Shown one piece after another: positions 17,264 to 24,515 of a stretch of 64,000 nucleotides of DNA. Where the stretch lies: assembly GCF_025685605.1 (NCBI RefSeq), contig NZ_JAGTUT010000003.1:124001-188000 (forward strand), written 5' to 3'. This stretch comes from Granulicella arctica (GTDB lineage Bacteria; Acidobacteriota; Terriglobia; Terriglobales; Acidobacteriaceae). Below the pieces are notes generated by a model, which was not told where the DNA came from, did not search any database, and saw only the letters and a program-made list of their open reading frames with translations. How positions within the stretch are numbered: position 1 is the stretch's first letter; every line of letters begins with the position of its first letter. The translations under genes were made by a program, and so were the position numbers.

Positions 17264-17599
17264 CTACTCCACTGCCAGAACAGAACGTTTCTCTTCAATC
17301 CGCCCAAAGGTTGAATCGAGGAGACGCTGCATCTTGTGAGCAGCTCCGGTCACGGCAATTAGCAAATCAGGAGAGTCCGCTGTGACGGTGAGCGACTGGT
17401 GTTCTTTGGGTCGCGCTTCGAGCAGACACCGCTTCGTTCGTGGCCCCGCTTTGAAGGCGTGTTCATCGCTGAGGTGAGCCTCCACGCGAGTGAGATGCGG
17501 ATTGAACCGGTTGAGAATGCGGTTGATCTCTATGTCCACGAAATGCGACAGTTTGCGGTGAACCACGATGTGCTTGTCACTATTGACCAGAATCTGCAT
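17264..17599 (-). CDS. Ribosome hibernation factor, HPF/RaiA-like
   Basis: A 111-aa protein from ATG 17599 (MQILVNSDKHIVVHRKL). The order is beta strand, amphipathic helix (VDIEINRILNRFNPHLTRVE), strand, long central region, and helix (DLLIAVTGAAHKMQRLLD), as in the S30AE/sigma-54-modulation fold that occupies the 30S decoding region in starved cells. It has the short form's length, without the C-terminal dimerisation domain. The sequence is divergent from typical HPF, so some other S30AE function is possible. An RMF-like ORF at 24103 is in the same window. Confidence 0.72.
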   Translation of the reverse strand: MQILVNSDKHIVVHRKLSHFVDIEINRILNRFNPHLTRVEAHLSDEHAFKAGPRTKRCLLEARPKEHQSLTVTADSPDLLIAVTGAAHKMQRLLDSTFGRIEEKRSVLAVE

Positions 17600-17770
17600 C
17601 GATTTACTCCTTGGCTGCGGTTGTCGATCGTTGGGGTATCTCCTTGTTTCTGGCCCTATTAGACTCCTCTTTCCTCGATGGTGAAGACGAGTTGAAGAAG
17701 GATCGGAACGCGTGTATTGTGCATCGAACTTCTCGAAATGCAAGTGGGCACAATCGTATGGAGGACAAGG

Positions 17771-18082
17771 ATGTCGATATCAGGCCCGACGACCAATCAC
17801 AACGAAATTCGTATCTGGGCTGAGTCTTGGAAGGTAGTACCCACGGAACTCTTGCCTCATGTGCTCGATCATGAGCCGGCAGAGCTGCGCATGATGCTTG
17901 GGGAGCAGGCCAGGGATCGTGTCGACGTCAAAATGCTGACTTGGGAAGAATTCTTCCTGAAATTCGATAGCCTGGGGCTGGCGTTTGTCTACGACGATGA
18001 GAGAGCAGGCTATAACGAAATTCTGCAGATCGAAGAGAAATCCCCCTACCGGCATCCCCGGTACCGCATAGCGAATACCTAA
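17771..18082 (+). CDS. Hypothetical acidic protein, 103 aa
   Basis: Start chosen at ATG 17771, where GGAGG at 17760-17764 lies 6 bp upstream. The sequence (EIRIWAESWKVVPTELLPHV, MLTWEEFFLKFDSLGLAFVY) is soluble and mixed alpha/beta. No family recognised. It is followed by a very short frame at 18129 with a strong ribosome site and by the pseudo-receiver at 18261. Confidence 0.55.
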   Translation: MSISGPTTNHNEIRIWAESWKVVPTELLPHVLDHEPAELRMMLGEQARDRVDVKMLTWEEFFLKFDSLGLAFVYDDERAGYNEILQIEEKSPYRHPRYRIANT

Positions 18083-18128
18083 AAAATAGAAACGCAAAAT
18101 CTAAAAGTTGACGTGAGGGAGGAGATTG

Positions 18129-18215
18129 ATGAATAAACTTGCTTCTTTCGTTCAGCGGCTCAAGGAGACTCCGCTAGAACCGGACACTCCGGAGGTATGT
18201 CATGCAGCGTACTGA
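18129..18215 (+). CDS. Possible 28-aa small ORF
   Basis: ATG at 18129 is preceded by GAGGGAGGAG (18115-18124), one of the strongest ribosome sites in the window. The product is MNKLASFVQRLKETPLEP plus ten more residues. The first half could be an amphipathic helix. It may be a leader peptide or small protein; no relative is known to me. Confidence 0.4.
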   Translation: MNKLASFVQRLKETPLEPDTPEVCHAAY

Positions 18216-18260
18216 GACAACTGTGGATTCTGAGTAGTTTGATAGTAAGACCGTCTAGCT

Positions 18261-18608
18261 ATGTCTCTAATCTTGATCTATGGCTGCGAACCTACCCTCC
18301 TTCAAACCCGTGCGTGGGTGCTGGAGACTACCGGGCTTGAAACAGAAGTCGCATCCGATCTTTCAGGGCTGGAAGAAGTCCTTGGTCAACGGCCCGTTGA
18401 TTTGATGGTTCTGTGCCATACGTTGTACCCGGAAGAAGTTAGGGTGGCGTTGACGAGGTTCCACGCCCTGCAGCCGAACAAGCAAATTCTCATCCTGACG
18501 GATGATCCTGTGGACACGGCGGGCGAGGGTGCAAAGATTATCAGCCCGTTTGTCGACGCCAAGACGCTCATCTCCTCCGTAGAGGAAGTCCTCTCCAGAG
18601 CCTCTTAG
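18261..18608 (+). CDS. Pseudo-receiver (phosphorylation site lost), LCHT family
   Basis: A 115-aa protein with a receiver-like fold, but without the catalytic residues. The first strand reads LILIYGCEPTLL where a receiver has an acidic pair. Strand 3 reads DLMVLCHTLYPEE, so Cys52-His53 replace the phospho-acceptor Asp. The conserved Lys is replaced (KIISPFVDAKTL). Paralogues with the same LCHT motif lie at 20679 and 44595. Two of the three are followed, on the same strand, by a short histidine kinase gene. It should not be phosphorylated in the normal way and may sense or bind by protein contact. Confidence 0.75.
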   Translation: MSLILIYGCEPTLLQTRAWVLETTGLETEVASDLSGLEEVLGQRPVDLMVLCHTLYPEEVRVALTRFHALQPNKQILILTDDPVDTAGEGAKIISPFVDAKTLISSVEEVLSRAS

Positions 18609-18758
18609 AGGTCTCGAGGGGGTTTGTTCCTTATGCCGTAAACGACATTCAGAAGCAAATTGGCATCCGACTCAAGGACACTGGTTTGCGGAGAGCATCT
18701 CCGATCCATGGCACCGTCAACGGTGTTCTTTCCAGAGCCGTCAACCTGGAGAGTTTTG

Positions 18759-19487
18759 ATGGGTGAGCCGACCATATCGGATGTGCAGGAGAAGCTGGCA
18801 ATTGCGGTGGAAGCTCTCAGGAAAGCGGAGGAGAGAGCAACGACGGGCCAGCTTGCTCTCGAGGTCATGCATGAAATCAAAAATCCTCTCGAAGCTTTAG
18901 GACACCTGACCTACCTCGCGGACAAAGAGGCTGACGATCCGATCAAGGTTCACGAGTACATGCAATTGGCAACGGAACAGATGGTAATTCTTCGAGACAT
19001 CGCGAGCTACACTCTGGGCTTTGCACGATCAACCCCAATGCCGAAGCCTACGCGCCTCGCTCTCCTCGCAGAGACTGGATTGCGTATTCACCAACGGACC
19101 ATCGACTCTCGCAAGATCCATCTCATCAAGGATCTTCCTGAAGACCTGACAGTGAGCGTCTACCCCGGCGAAATGCTTCAGGTCGTTTCCAATCTCATCT
19201 GCAACGCACTGGACGCGCTACCCGCAACCGGTATTCTCCGCCTACGCACCCGCAAGCGCGGTCATGAAATTGATCTTGTGATTGCAGATAATGGTTCGGG
19301 CATCCCTGCACAGCATCATCAAGCCATCTTCGAACCGTTCTTTACAACCAAAGAAGAGCGGGGAACCGGGCTTGGACTTGCCCTCTCAAGGAAGATCGTT
19401 GAGCGGCATCATGGGAGCATTCGCATGAGAAGTAGTGTTCGGCCCGGCAAGAGCGGCACGGTCTTTAAGATATCTCTTCCTGCTTAG
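18759..19487 (+). CDS. Soluble NtrB-like histidine kinase
   Basis: A 242-aa kinase from ATG 18759, with GGAG at 18748-18751. It has no membrane segment or PAS domain. A short coiled coil (residues 8-27) leads to the H-box with His38 (LEVMHEIKNPLEALGHL), the N-box (SNLICNALDALP), G1 (ADNGSGIP) and G2 (ERGTGLGLALS). The protein at 43663 is a close paralogue with the His at the same position. It follows the pseudo-receiver gene by 150 bp. The real phospho-partner is not adjacent; the stand-alone receiver at 14899 is a candidate. Confidence 0.85.
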   Translation: MGEPTISDVQEKLAIAVEALRKAEERATTGQLALEVMHEIKNPLEALGHLTYLADKEADDPIKVHEYMQLATEQMVILRDIASYTLGFARSTPMPKPTRLALLAETGLRIHQRTIDSRKIHLIKDLPEDLTVSVYPGEMLQVVSNLICNALDALPATGILRLRTRKRGHEIDLVIADNGSGIPAQHHQAIFEPFFTTKEERGTGLGLALSRKIVERHHGSIRMRSSVRPGKSGTVFKISLPA

Positions 19488-19525
19488 CCGTCTTCGGAAA
19501 TCGTGAACTCACGAAGGATGCTTAT

Positions 19526-19551
19526 CGGGCCACGACCTTAGTCGTGGCCCG
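19526..19551. terminator. Hairpin between convergent genes
   Basis: Perfect 11-bp stem CGGGCCACGAC / GTCGTGGCCCG with loop CTTA. It lies between the ends of the kinase (+) and the four-helix protein (-), so it can serve both directions, although no long T-run follows. Confidence 0.6.
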
Positions 19552-19568
19552 TAGACGATTCGGAATAC

Positions 19569-20015
19569 TTAGCTTGCTGTACTGTCGCGCAATGCCTTCA
19601 CCTTATCGTGAGAGGCCTGGATGTGAGCTTGCTGCGTCACAAGCAGCTGGCGAATCTTTGTAGATGGCAAGTCCGTAGCTTCTAACGCCTCTTTATAGGC
19701 CTTCTTCGCAGCGTCCTCACCCTGTTCTGCTGTTTCAAGCAGCGTGTGGTCTGAACCGCCAAGACTCGCCTTCAAATCGCCCCAGGTACGGTGAATTGCT
19801 CCGCCCACTGTTCCGGCAATATCTTTCGTATCGCCCGCAGCGAGGGCCAGTTCCGCTTCAAGTTCCTTGGCAAAGGCGCCGCGGTGCGTGGCTTCATGTA
19901 AAAAAAATGCCTTCGACTCAGGATTCTTCAGCTTCTCTCCTAGGTCGGTAAAACCTTTTCCTCCGTCATTGAGAACTTGTACAACCGTTTTCACAAGCGA
20001 GTAACCTTCAGCCAT
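19569..20015 (-). CDS. PA2169-like four-helix-bundle protein (DUF2383)
   Basis: A 148-aa all-helical ferritin-like protein. The opening VVQVLNDGGKGFTDLGEKL and the block AFFLHEATHRGAFAKELEAE match the PA2169/DUF2383 family. Metal-binding Glu/His residues of true ferritins are only partly present. The family is induced by stress in other bacteria, but its reaction is unknown. It is followed by a tiny ERLNGG gene ending 6 bp upstream of its start on the same strand. Confidence 0.85.
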   Translation of the reverse strand: MAEGYSLVKTVVQVLNDGGKGFTDLGEKLKNPESKAFFLHEATHRGAFAKELEAELALAAGDTKDIAGTVGGAIHRTWGDLKASLGGSDHTLLETAEQGEDAAKKAYKEALEATDLPSTKIRQLLVTQQAHIQASHDKVKALRDSTAS

Positions 20016-20021
20016 TTTCTG

Positions 20022-20276
20022 TCACCTCAGCATCTTTGAGGCCAACTCGAAAGTTGGGGTTGGATGACAGATAAGTGGAGGAGTCATCGCATAAGGTAAA
20101 GCAGCCACCCGAGGGTGGCCGCTTGAGTCTTCGTCTTCAACAACAATAGCCTGATCTAACGTGGCGTACAGAAGAGAGGCCGAATAAACTGCGCACTTTC
20201 CATCGTCGAACGTGATGATAACGCCGCCATTCAGTCTCTCCGCTGCAAGAAGATGGGGAGAAAATGGAGTTTTCAT
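20022..20276 (-). CDS. Tiny ERLNGG-family protein with a tail running through a hairpin
   Basis: Core LLAAERLNGGVIITFDDG followed by KCAVYSASLLYATLDQA is nearly identical to the 14093-14248 protein. The shorter relative stops soon after this core, but here the frame continues for about 30 more residues (PYAMTPPLICHPTPTFEL). That tail is encoded across a terminator-like hairpin at 20104-20119, so the natural stop may have been lost by mutation, and the true protein may be about 50 aa. Function unknown. Confidence 0.6.
   Translation of the reverse strand: MKTPFSPHLLAAERLNGGVIITFDDGKCAVYSASLLYATLDQAIVVEDEDSSGHPRVAALPYAMTPPLICHPTPTFELASKMLR
20104..20119 (-). terminator. Hairpin inside the 3' part of the tiny ERLNGG gene
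   Basis: Stem GCCACCC / GGGTGGC with a 2-base loop; on the minus strand it is followed by TGCTTT. It resembles a weak intrinsic terminator that now lies within the open frame. Confidence 0.45.
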
Positions 20277-20330
20277 AGGATTGATTATTGTGGGCCAGGG
20301 TTTAGAAGCTTCAGCGGATACTCTCTTCGC

Positions 20331-20567
20331 TCACGATATATTCTCGACCTTCTGCTTGGCATTACGCGCCAGCGTTTCAAGGGCAGTCACTTCAAGTTCT
20401 TTGCTCTCAATGAGTGCGGAGATCCGATCTGCATTGTTGATGTCGTCTGCTCGAGTAAAGAGTTGTTTTTGAGCGTTCAGGGTATACAGATCATCTCGGA
20501 GGTGCCGGGCCCTTATTTCAAAGCGGGCGTGTTCCTGCTTCCATGCTTCCAACATAGCGGTCTTCAC
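20331..20567 (-). CDS. Small helical protein, 78 aa
   Basis: A highly charged, almost fully helical sequence (ARFEIRARHLRDDLYTLNAQ, ADRISALIESKELEVTALE) that could form a coiled coil. No family recognised. It is on the same strand as the flanking small genes between 19.5 and 21.6 kb and may be part of that series. Confidence 0.55.
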   Translation of the reverse strand: MKTAMLEAWKQEHARFEIRARHLRDDLYTLNAQKQLFTRADDINNADRISALIESKELEVTALETLARNAKQKVENIS

Positions 20568-20678
20568 AAGCTATTCATCCCTATCGCGCCCAAGTCGGTT
20601 ATGCAAATTGCGCTCTCCGGAACACTTGTAGAATACAGAAGATGGCGTCTTTGTCATGTATGCGACAAAAGCGAGGGA

Positions 20679-21074
20679 CTAGTCCTCGATCGAACGCTCA
20701 GACGGATCTGCCGTGAGGAGCCGTTCCACGACCGCAAGAAGCCCTCGCGGCCCCTCAAAAGCACTGACAATTTGCTCGTGGGAACCAAGAGAGCCGAGGG
20801 GAGTGTTAGCCGTGAGGACAAGATTCTTCATCTCGGGTCTTAGAACGCTTGCGATCAGGAGAGCAGCGTCGCTTTCTTCAGGAGACAGCGTGTGGCACAG
20901 AATGAAGATATCAATGGACTGGGTAGCCAAAGTTTGTTCTACATGAGAACCTTCCGTCGCTGTAATGACCTTCATCCCCGCTTGCTCCAGAACCCAACGA
21001 CGGGTTTCGAGTAAGCGATGGTCACGACCATAAACCAGGACATTGACGACCTTTCCTGCTTCAGCGTCTTGCAT
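20679..21074 (-). CDS. Pseudo-receiver, LCHT family, without a paired kinase
   Basis: A 131-aa protein. Strand 1 is VNVLVYGRDHRLL and strand 3 is DIFILCHTLSPEES, with Cys-His at the phospho-acceptor position; the Lys position reads IVSAFEGP. It is homologous to the proteins at 18261 and 44595. Unlike them, it has no kinase beside it; the ERLNGG-type gene at 21084 lies 9 bp upstream on the same strand, suggesting joint transcription. Confidence 0.75.
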   Translation of the reverse strand: MQDAEAGKVVNVLVYGRDHRLLETRRWVLEQAGMKVITATEGSHVEQTLATQSIDIFILCHTLSPEESDAALLIASVLRPEMKNLVLTANTPLGSLGSHEQIVSAFEGPRGLLAVVERLLTADPSERSIED

Positions 21075-21083
21075 AATTTGCTC

Positions 21084-21275
21084 TCAATCGTTTAGCACTC
21101 CCGAAACTTCATCCCCTTCTTCGACAATCGGCACGTTGCCGTCTTGATCCCGCGCATCGAAGAGAAATTGTGCTTGGAAAAGTGTAGCTGTTTCATTCGA
21201 AAAATGGATCAAGAGACCGCCGCCCTCCATTACATCTGCAGCGATTACATCGATTCGTTCGTTGTTGCCAGCCAT
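21084..21275 (-). CDS. Tiny protein related to the ERLNGG family, 63 aa
   Basis: Sequence VIAADVMEGGGLLIHFSNE then TATLFQAQFLFDARD follows the same pattern as the ERLNGG proteins (a Gly-Gly turn, then a strand, then a helix ending in LLYA or FLFDA). Similarity is weaker than between the other two members. It is upstream of, and probably co-transcribed with, the pseudo-receiver at 20679. Confidence 0.55.
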   Translation of the reverse strand: MAGNNERIDVIAADVMEGGGLLIHFSNETATLFQAQFLFDARDQDGNVPIVEEGDEVSGVLND

Positions 21276-21364
21276 GTCACCTCATTGCGACGCACTCTAA
21301 AGCTGACCCCACAACAGGTTTACCTAAGTCGTTAAACTCTCAATCGCCGAGTACTTAGCCGATC

Positions 21365-21586
21365 CTAATTGGTGCGGGAACGTGTCGTAGACATCGGGCC
21401 ACAAGGCTGATTGAAGTTAGCACTGTGCATAGATGGCACCCAATCCGTCCCAAGACGCTCGGGATATATGAGTCTGCCGCACTTCGCGCAGGCATGACTG
21501 GACATGGTGGCGAGAGGGAAGCCACTGAAAAGTCTCTTCTGCGCTTCAGAAAAGAACCCGGAGCAAATGTCAAAATCTGCGGCCAT
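21365..21586 (-). CDS. Small CxxC protein, 73 aa
   Basis: From ATG 21586 (MAADFDICSGFFSEAQ). The core FSGFPLATM and ACAKCGRLIYPERLGTDWVP aligns with the protein at 14517-14735. The CxxC pair and YPERxGTxWVPS are conserved, which suggests a zinc-ribbon-like knuckle. A longer frame from 21658 has no counterpart in the paralogue. Function unknown. Confidence 0.6.
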   Translation of the reverse strand: MAADFDICSGFFSEAQKRLFSGFPLATMSSHACAKCGRLIYPERLGTDWVPSMHSANFNQPCGPMSTTRSRTN

Positions 21587-21968
21587 CGTTACCTCAATGG
21601 CGCGTACGTTATCAGACCGTACAGACGCTGACGGTCGTGTAGGTGACAGAAGGATCACGAAACTACAGTGAAGTGACTTCTAGCGTTATGGGCGGCAAAA
21701 CCCTCGAAGTGCTCGATCTCTCAATCTGCCAGACCATGACACTCTAACGAGCCGCTACAAGGTCGACTATACCTAACGGTTACTATCAGAATTAAGCTGT
21801 TTGTAATGAATAACATAGATGCTATGCCTCAAGCCGCTCAACGTCAAAGGGTCTCATGGCGAGCTCTAGGTTTAGAAGGGTCATAAGTAGGCGCTGCTTG
21901 TTCTTTGACGTGCCCCTCGACCGGCCCGTTGAGGGTGCTTGTTCAGTCGAGCATCAAAGCACCTACGT
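21587..21968. other. No supported gene
   Basis: Divergent intergenic stretch between the small CxxC gene (-) and the membrane protein gene (+). GTCGACTATACCTAAC at about 21762 resembles the GACTATACATAAT seen near 5008 and 58778. I see no gene or hairpin. Confidence 0.45.
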
Positions 21969-22523
21969 ATGCCCCGCAAATCACCTGGACCGCCAGAGAA
22001 CCTCGCTCAAGCTCTTTGGCAAATCGTTAGTCACCCTGTGTCGACACTTGTCCCGCCCTGGAGTTGGAAAGCTGCGGCTTGCAGCGCCACTCTCCGAGCA
22101 GCTACGTTCTTTGTGACAAACCTGCGATCCGGAAGCTGGGTCGCCACCAAAGCGATGTTAGTTGAAGCTATCTTCGCTGTGGTTGCTGGCGGATTGATCG
22201 GTGCTATCTCGCAGCAGCTGCGGAAGGCAGAGCCCCTCTGGGCTACAGCACTTGTCGTCTGGGCGGGTTTGCCTGGAACGATGCTTTTGGTGCAGTTTGC
22301 GATACACCGTCTAGCAGGTACGCCCCATCTTGGAGGCGGCCTCATCTCTTCGTTCGTCCTTGCGGCACTTGCATCGGCCTTTAGTTGGTATGCGATGCGG
22401 CAAGGCGCGATGCTCGGCGGTATCGATGAAACCAGCATCACTCACGACCTGACCGCTCTGCCCGCGATCCTGTTCAGTTTTCTCATGGCCCTGCCACGGC
22501 TATTTACGAAGCGGCAGAGCTAG
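21969..22523 (+). CDS. Integral membrane hypothetical protein, 184 aa
   Basis: From ATG 21969 (MPRKSPGPPENLAQALW). Three or four hydrophobic segments are visible: about residues 66-80 (IFAVVAGGLIGAIS), 92-112 (LWATALVVWAGLPGTMLLVQ), 124-140 (LISSFVLAALASAFSWY) and 165-178 (LPAILFSFLMALPRL). No family recognised. It converges on the secreted-protein gene, with 26 bp between their stops. Confidence 0.55.
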   Translation: MPRKSPGPPENLAQALWQIVSHPVSTLVPPWSWKAAACSATLRAATFFVTNLRSGSWVATKAMLVEAIFAVVAGGLIGAISQQLRKAEPLWATALVVWAGLPGTMLLVQFAIHRLAGTPHLGGGLISSFVLAALASAFSWYAMRQGAMLGGIDETSITHDLTALPAILFSFLMALPRLFTKRQS

Positions 22524-22549
22524 AAGAAGCGGCACGCGGCATGCAACAG

Positions 22550-23371
22550 CTACTTCGACTTGGAACGTTGCGGTGATGTCTCCTGTGAGGAGTTGCCCCA
22601 GACCGGGCTTATCAGCTCAGTGCGGAAGAGGGGTCCCTCTAAACTCAATGGGCTCTCTGATCGTATGAAGGCTGGCACATCCTCCGCGCTGACCCATGCA
22701 AGGCTGTCTACAGGTTCCTTGCCAAGGATGGGAGCGATGAAACCGGTCACGCCTCCCAGGTCCACGTGGATCTTGAAGCGATGAGCACGGTTGATGCGAC
22801 CAGCACTTCGAAACTTCTCCATCCCATCGGAACGAACCAGGAGGTGAACGAGTCTTGGCTTGGGCGTAGCGGCGACATAGGAGATACGGGTTTCCTCCGC
22901 CTCTGCAGAGATGTTCTTCACTACATCGAGGAGGATTCCGTTCGAGAGGTCATCGGGCAAGTCCATGTGGGTGGTTTCTACCTTCTCCTCACCCTTGTCC
23001 GTGTAGCGGACGGTGACTTCGCCGGTTTTCACCCTGATCATCATGTCTGTCGGCTTCGGGAAGGCAGGGCCTTTCTGCACACGATGATCGCTCACCAGAC
23101 GAAAGTAGCCATTTTGAGTGAAGACAGCCGTGTCGTCATCAATCGACCCGTCTTTGAAGCGGTAGATCAAGCGTGCAGTCAGCAAGCCGTTATGTACAGA
23201 TTGCGTCAGGTCGCCAGCGGCGATCAGTTTGCCGTCCAGGGAACGCAGGGCAAGATAGCCGTGAACGGAGCCTTCGACGTAGCGAACAGGAACAGGTTCC
23301 GCATTTGCAATCATTGGCGACGTAACCAAGGGGAGCAGGGAGCAAACTAGTGCAAGCTTTCGAACTGACAT
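22550..23371 (-). CDS. Exported hypothetical protein, intact paralogue of the 5.4 kb pseudogene
   Basis: About 273 aa from ATG 23371, which opens a clean signal peptide (LALVCSLLPLVTSPMIANA). A longer frame from 23416 would bury that signal. The mature protein contains RYVEGSVHGYLALRSLDGK, FKDGSIDDDTAVFTQNGYF and DLGGVTGFIAPILGKEPVD. The broken gene at 5423-6197 has all of these in order. Repeated in acidobacteria to my knowledge, but with no assigned function; periplasmic by its signal. Confidence 0.75.
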   Translation of the reverse strand: MSVRKLALVCSLLPLVTSPMIANAEPVPVRYVEGSVHGYLALRSLDGKLIAAGDLTQSVHNGLLTARLIYRFKDGSIDDDTAVFTQNGYFRLVSDHRVQKGPAFPKPTDMMIRVKTGEVTVRYTDKGEEKVETTHMDLPDDLSNGILLDVVKNISAEAEETRISYVAATPKPRLVHLLVRSDGMEKFRSAGRINRAHRFKIHVDLGGVTGFIAPILGKEPVDSLAWVSAEDVPAFIRSESPLSLEGPLFRTELISPVWGNSSQETSPQRSKSK

Positions 23372-23468
23372 AGATTGGTGAGATGCATCCGTCGATGCAT
23401 CAACCTTGATGCGCAATCCGAGCGTTTGTAATTGCCGAAATTTAGGTCCTGAATCTTGAAGTTATAAA

Positions 23469-23741
23469 ATGATGGGCATGGTCACGTATCGCGATGCCGA
23501 AGGAGCCCATCTACTGGACGAGATTCCCGAGGAGTACTGCCGCGACCTTCCACATAATGAAGACTTCCCTGTTGGGATCGAGCCGTTCTTTCCTTGTTCG
23601 GAAGGCATGCAGATCTGGACAGCGTACCGCGACCTGCATCCCGAATTCTCAAAGTGGCCGCCCGACGATGAGACGTTCGCCCCTGAGGCGCATGCATACT
23701 GGCAGCACCGACGCGCCTGTTGCAACTGCATCGAGGATTGA
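23469..23741 (+). CDS. Hypothetical protein, 90 aa
   Basis: Acidic protein (TYRDAEGAHLLDEIPEEYC, then HPEFSKWPPDDETFAPE) ending with RRACCNCIED, which holds three cysteines. The start may be the first, second or fourth codon, since ATG occurs at 23469 and nearby. It is divergent from the exported protein gene, with about 100 bp between the two starts. No family recognised. Confidence 0.5.
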   Translation: MMGMVTYRDAEGAHLLDEIPEEYCRDLPHNEDFPVGIEPFFPCSEGMQIWTAYRDLHPEFSKWPPDDETFAPEAHAYWQHRRACCNCIED

Positions 23742-23821
23742 TCAAAGTATCTGCCCTATGTCTCCATCGGCGACCAGAATCTCAGTCGAGACCTCCTCTT
23801 GGGCAGAGAACCTGAAGCAGG

Positions 23822-24097
23822 TTACGGTTCTGCGAAGTGATCTCCAACGCCAGCAGTGAGCGTGGTGATGGGCACTCCAAAAGCCTTTGCGATGCGGAGC
23901 AATCCCTGCACGCTCCCGACTCCTTCACGTTCCATGCGTATCAAGTTGGAATCGTGATATCCGTGAACGACGACCATGTCTCGGAGTTTTAACCCGCGCG
24001 CGCGGCGAAGCTCTTTGATCCGCTTCGCGGTGTGAGCGAGAAACGCCTTGTAGTCTTCAGCGACATCCTGTGTGTCCACAAAACTCCCGGTGTGCAT
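23822..24097 (-). CDS. XRE-type helix-turn-helix regulator, 91 aa
   Basis: Small DNA-binding protein. The helix-turn-helix spans roughly residues 25-75: RIKELRRARGLKLRDMVV, then GYHDSNLIRMEREG and GLLRIAKAFGVPITTL, as in XRE/Cro-type domains. There is no ligand domain. Its ATG lies 5 bp downstream of the stop of the RMF-like ORF, so both are probably co-transcribed. Confidence 0.75.
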   Translation of the reverse strand: MHTGSFVDTQDVAEDYKAFLAHTAKRIKELRRARGLKLRDMVVVHGYHDSNLIRMEREGVGSVQGLLRIAKAFGVPITTLTAGVGDHFAEP

Positions 24098-24102
24098 TGG
24101 CG

Positions 24103-24246
24103 CTACTCCTCTGCGTCAGCCCAGCCCCGTTGCCACAGAGCGGACTTCGATTCATCGCAGGGCAGGAGATCCTTGCCTGCCTGGAAACCAGCTTTGTAAT
24201 CCGGTGAGGTTTCATCGACAGGCGGAAGATCGTCGGTTTCTGGCAT
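24103..24246 (-). CDS. Small RMF/CrpP-like ORF, 47 aa
   Basis: From ATG 24246 the product starts MPETDDLPPVDETSPDY and continues AGFQAGKDLLPCDESKS, then ALWQRGWADAEE. The pattern Gxx(A)G...W..GW..A is the core of ribosome modulation factor and CrpP-like proteins (AYxxGxxAG ... WxxGWxxA). An in-frame TTG at 24273 would add nine residues. It is 5 bp upstream of the XRE regulator. The assignment is tentative because the domain is short. Confidence 0.5.
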   Translation of the reverse strand: MPETDDLPPVDETSPDYKAGFQAGKDLLPCDESKSALWQRGWADAEE

Positions 24247-24515
24247 CTCGTTGAAATTCTCTTGTTCGCTCAAGTTAAAAAACCGCTAAGTCGATCTTCA
24301 TGCCCCAGGCGCAACGTGGCTGAGTGTTTCATTTCATTCGATGTTGGTGCAAGGCAACCTTAAGCATCTACTTGGATTCCAAGGGCTCATCTACGAGTGG
24401 AATTCGGTAGGACGAGCCGATACGGTCGCTCCCCTAGTTAGCCCAATGCCCAAGACAATTTTGAGGTTGTGAGCCCGTCAGAGACAGTGACGCGGTGGTA
24501 GAGGGTGATTGCCTA

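Noticed and set aside
22766..23350. Plus-strand open frame of 194 aa
   Set aside because: Antisense to the exported protein gene, whose paralogue proves the minus strand is coding.
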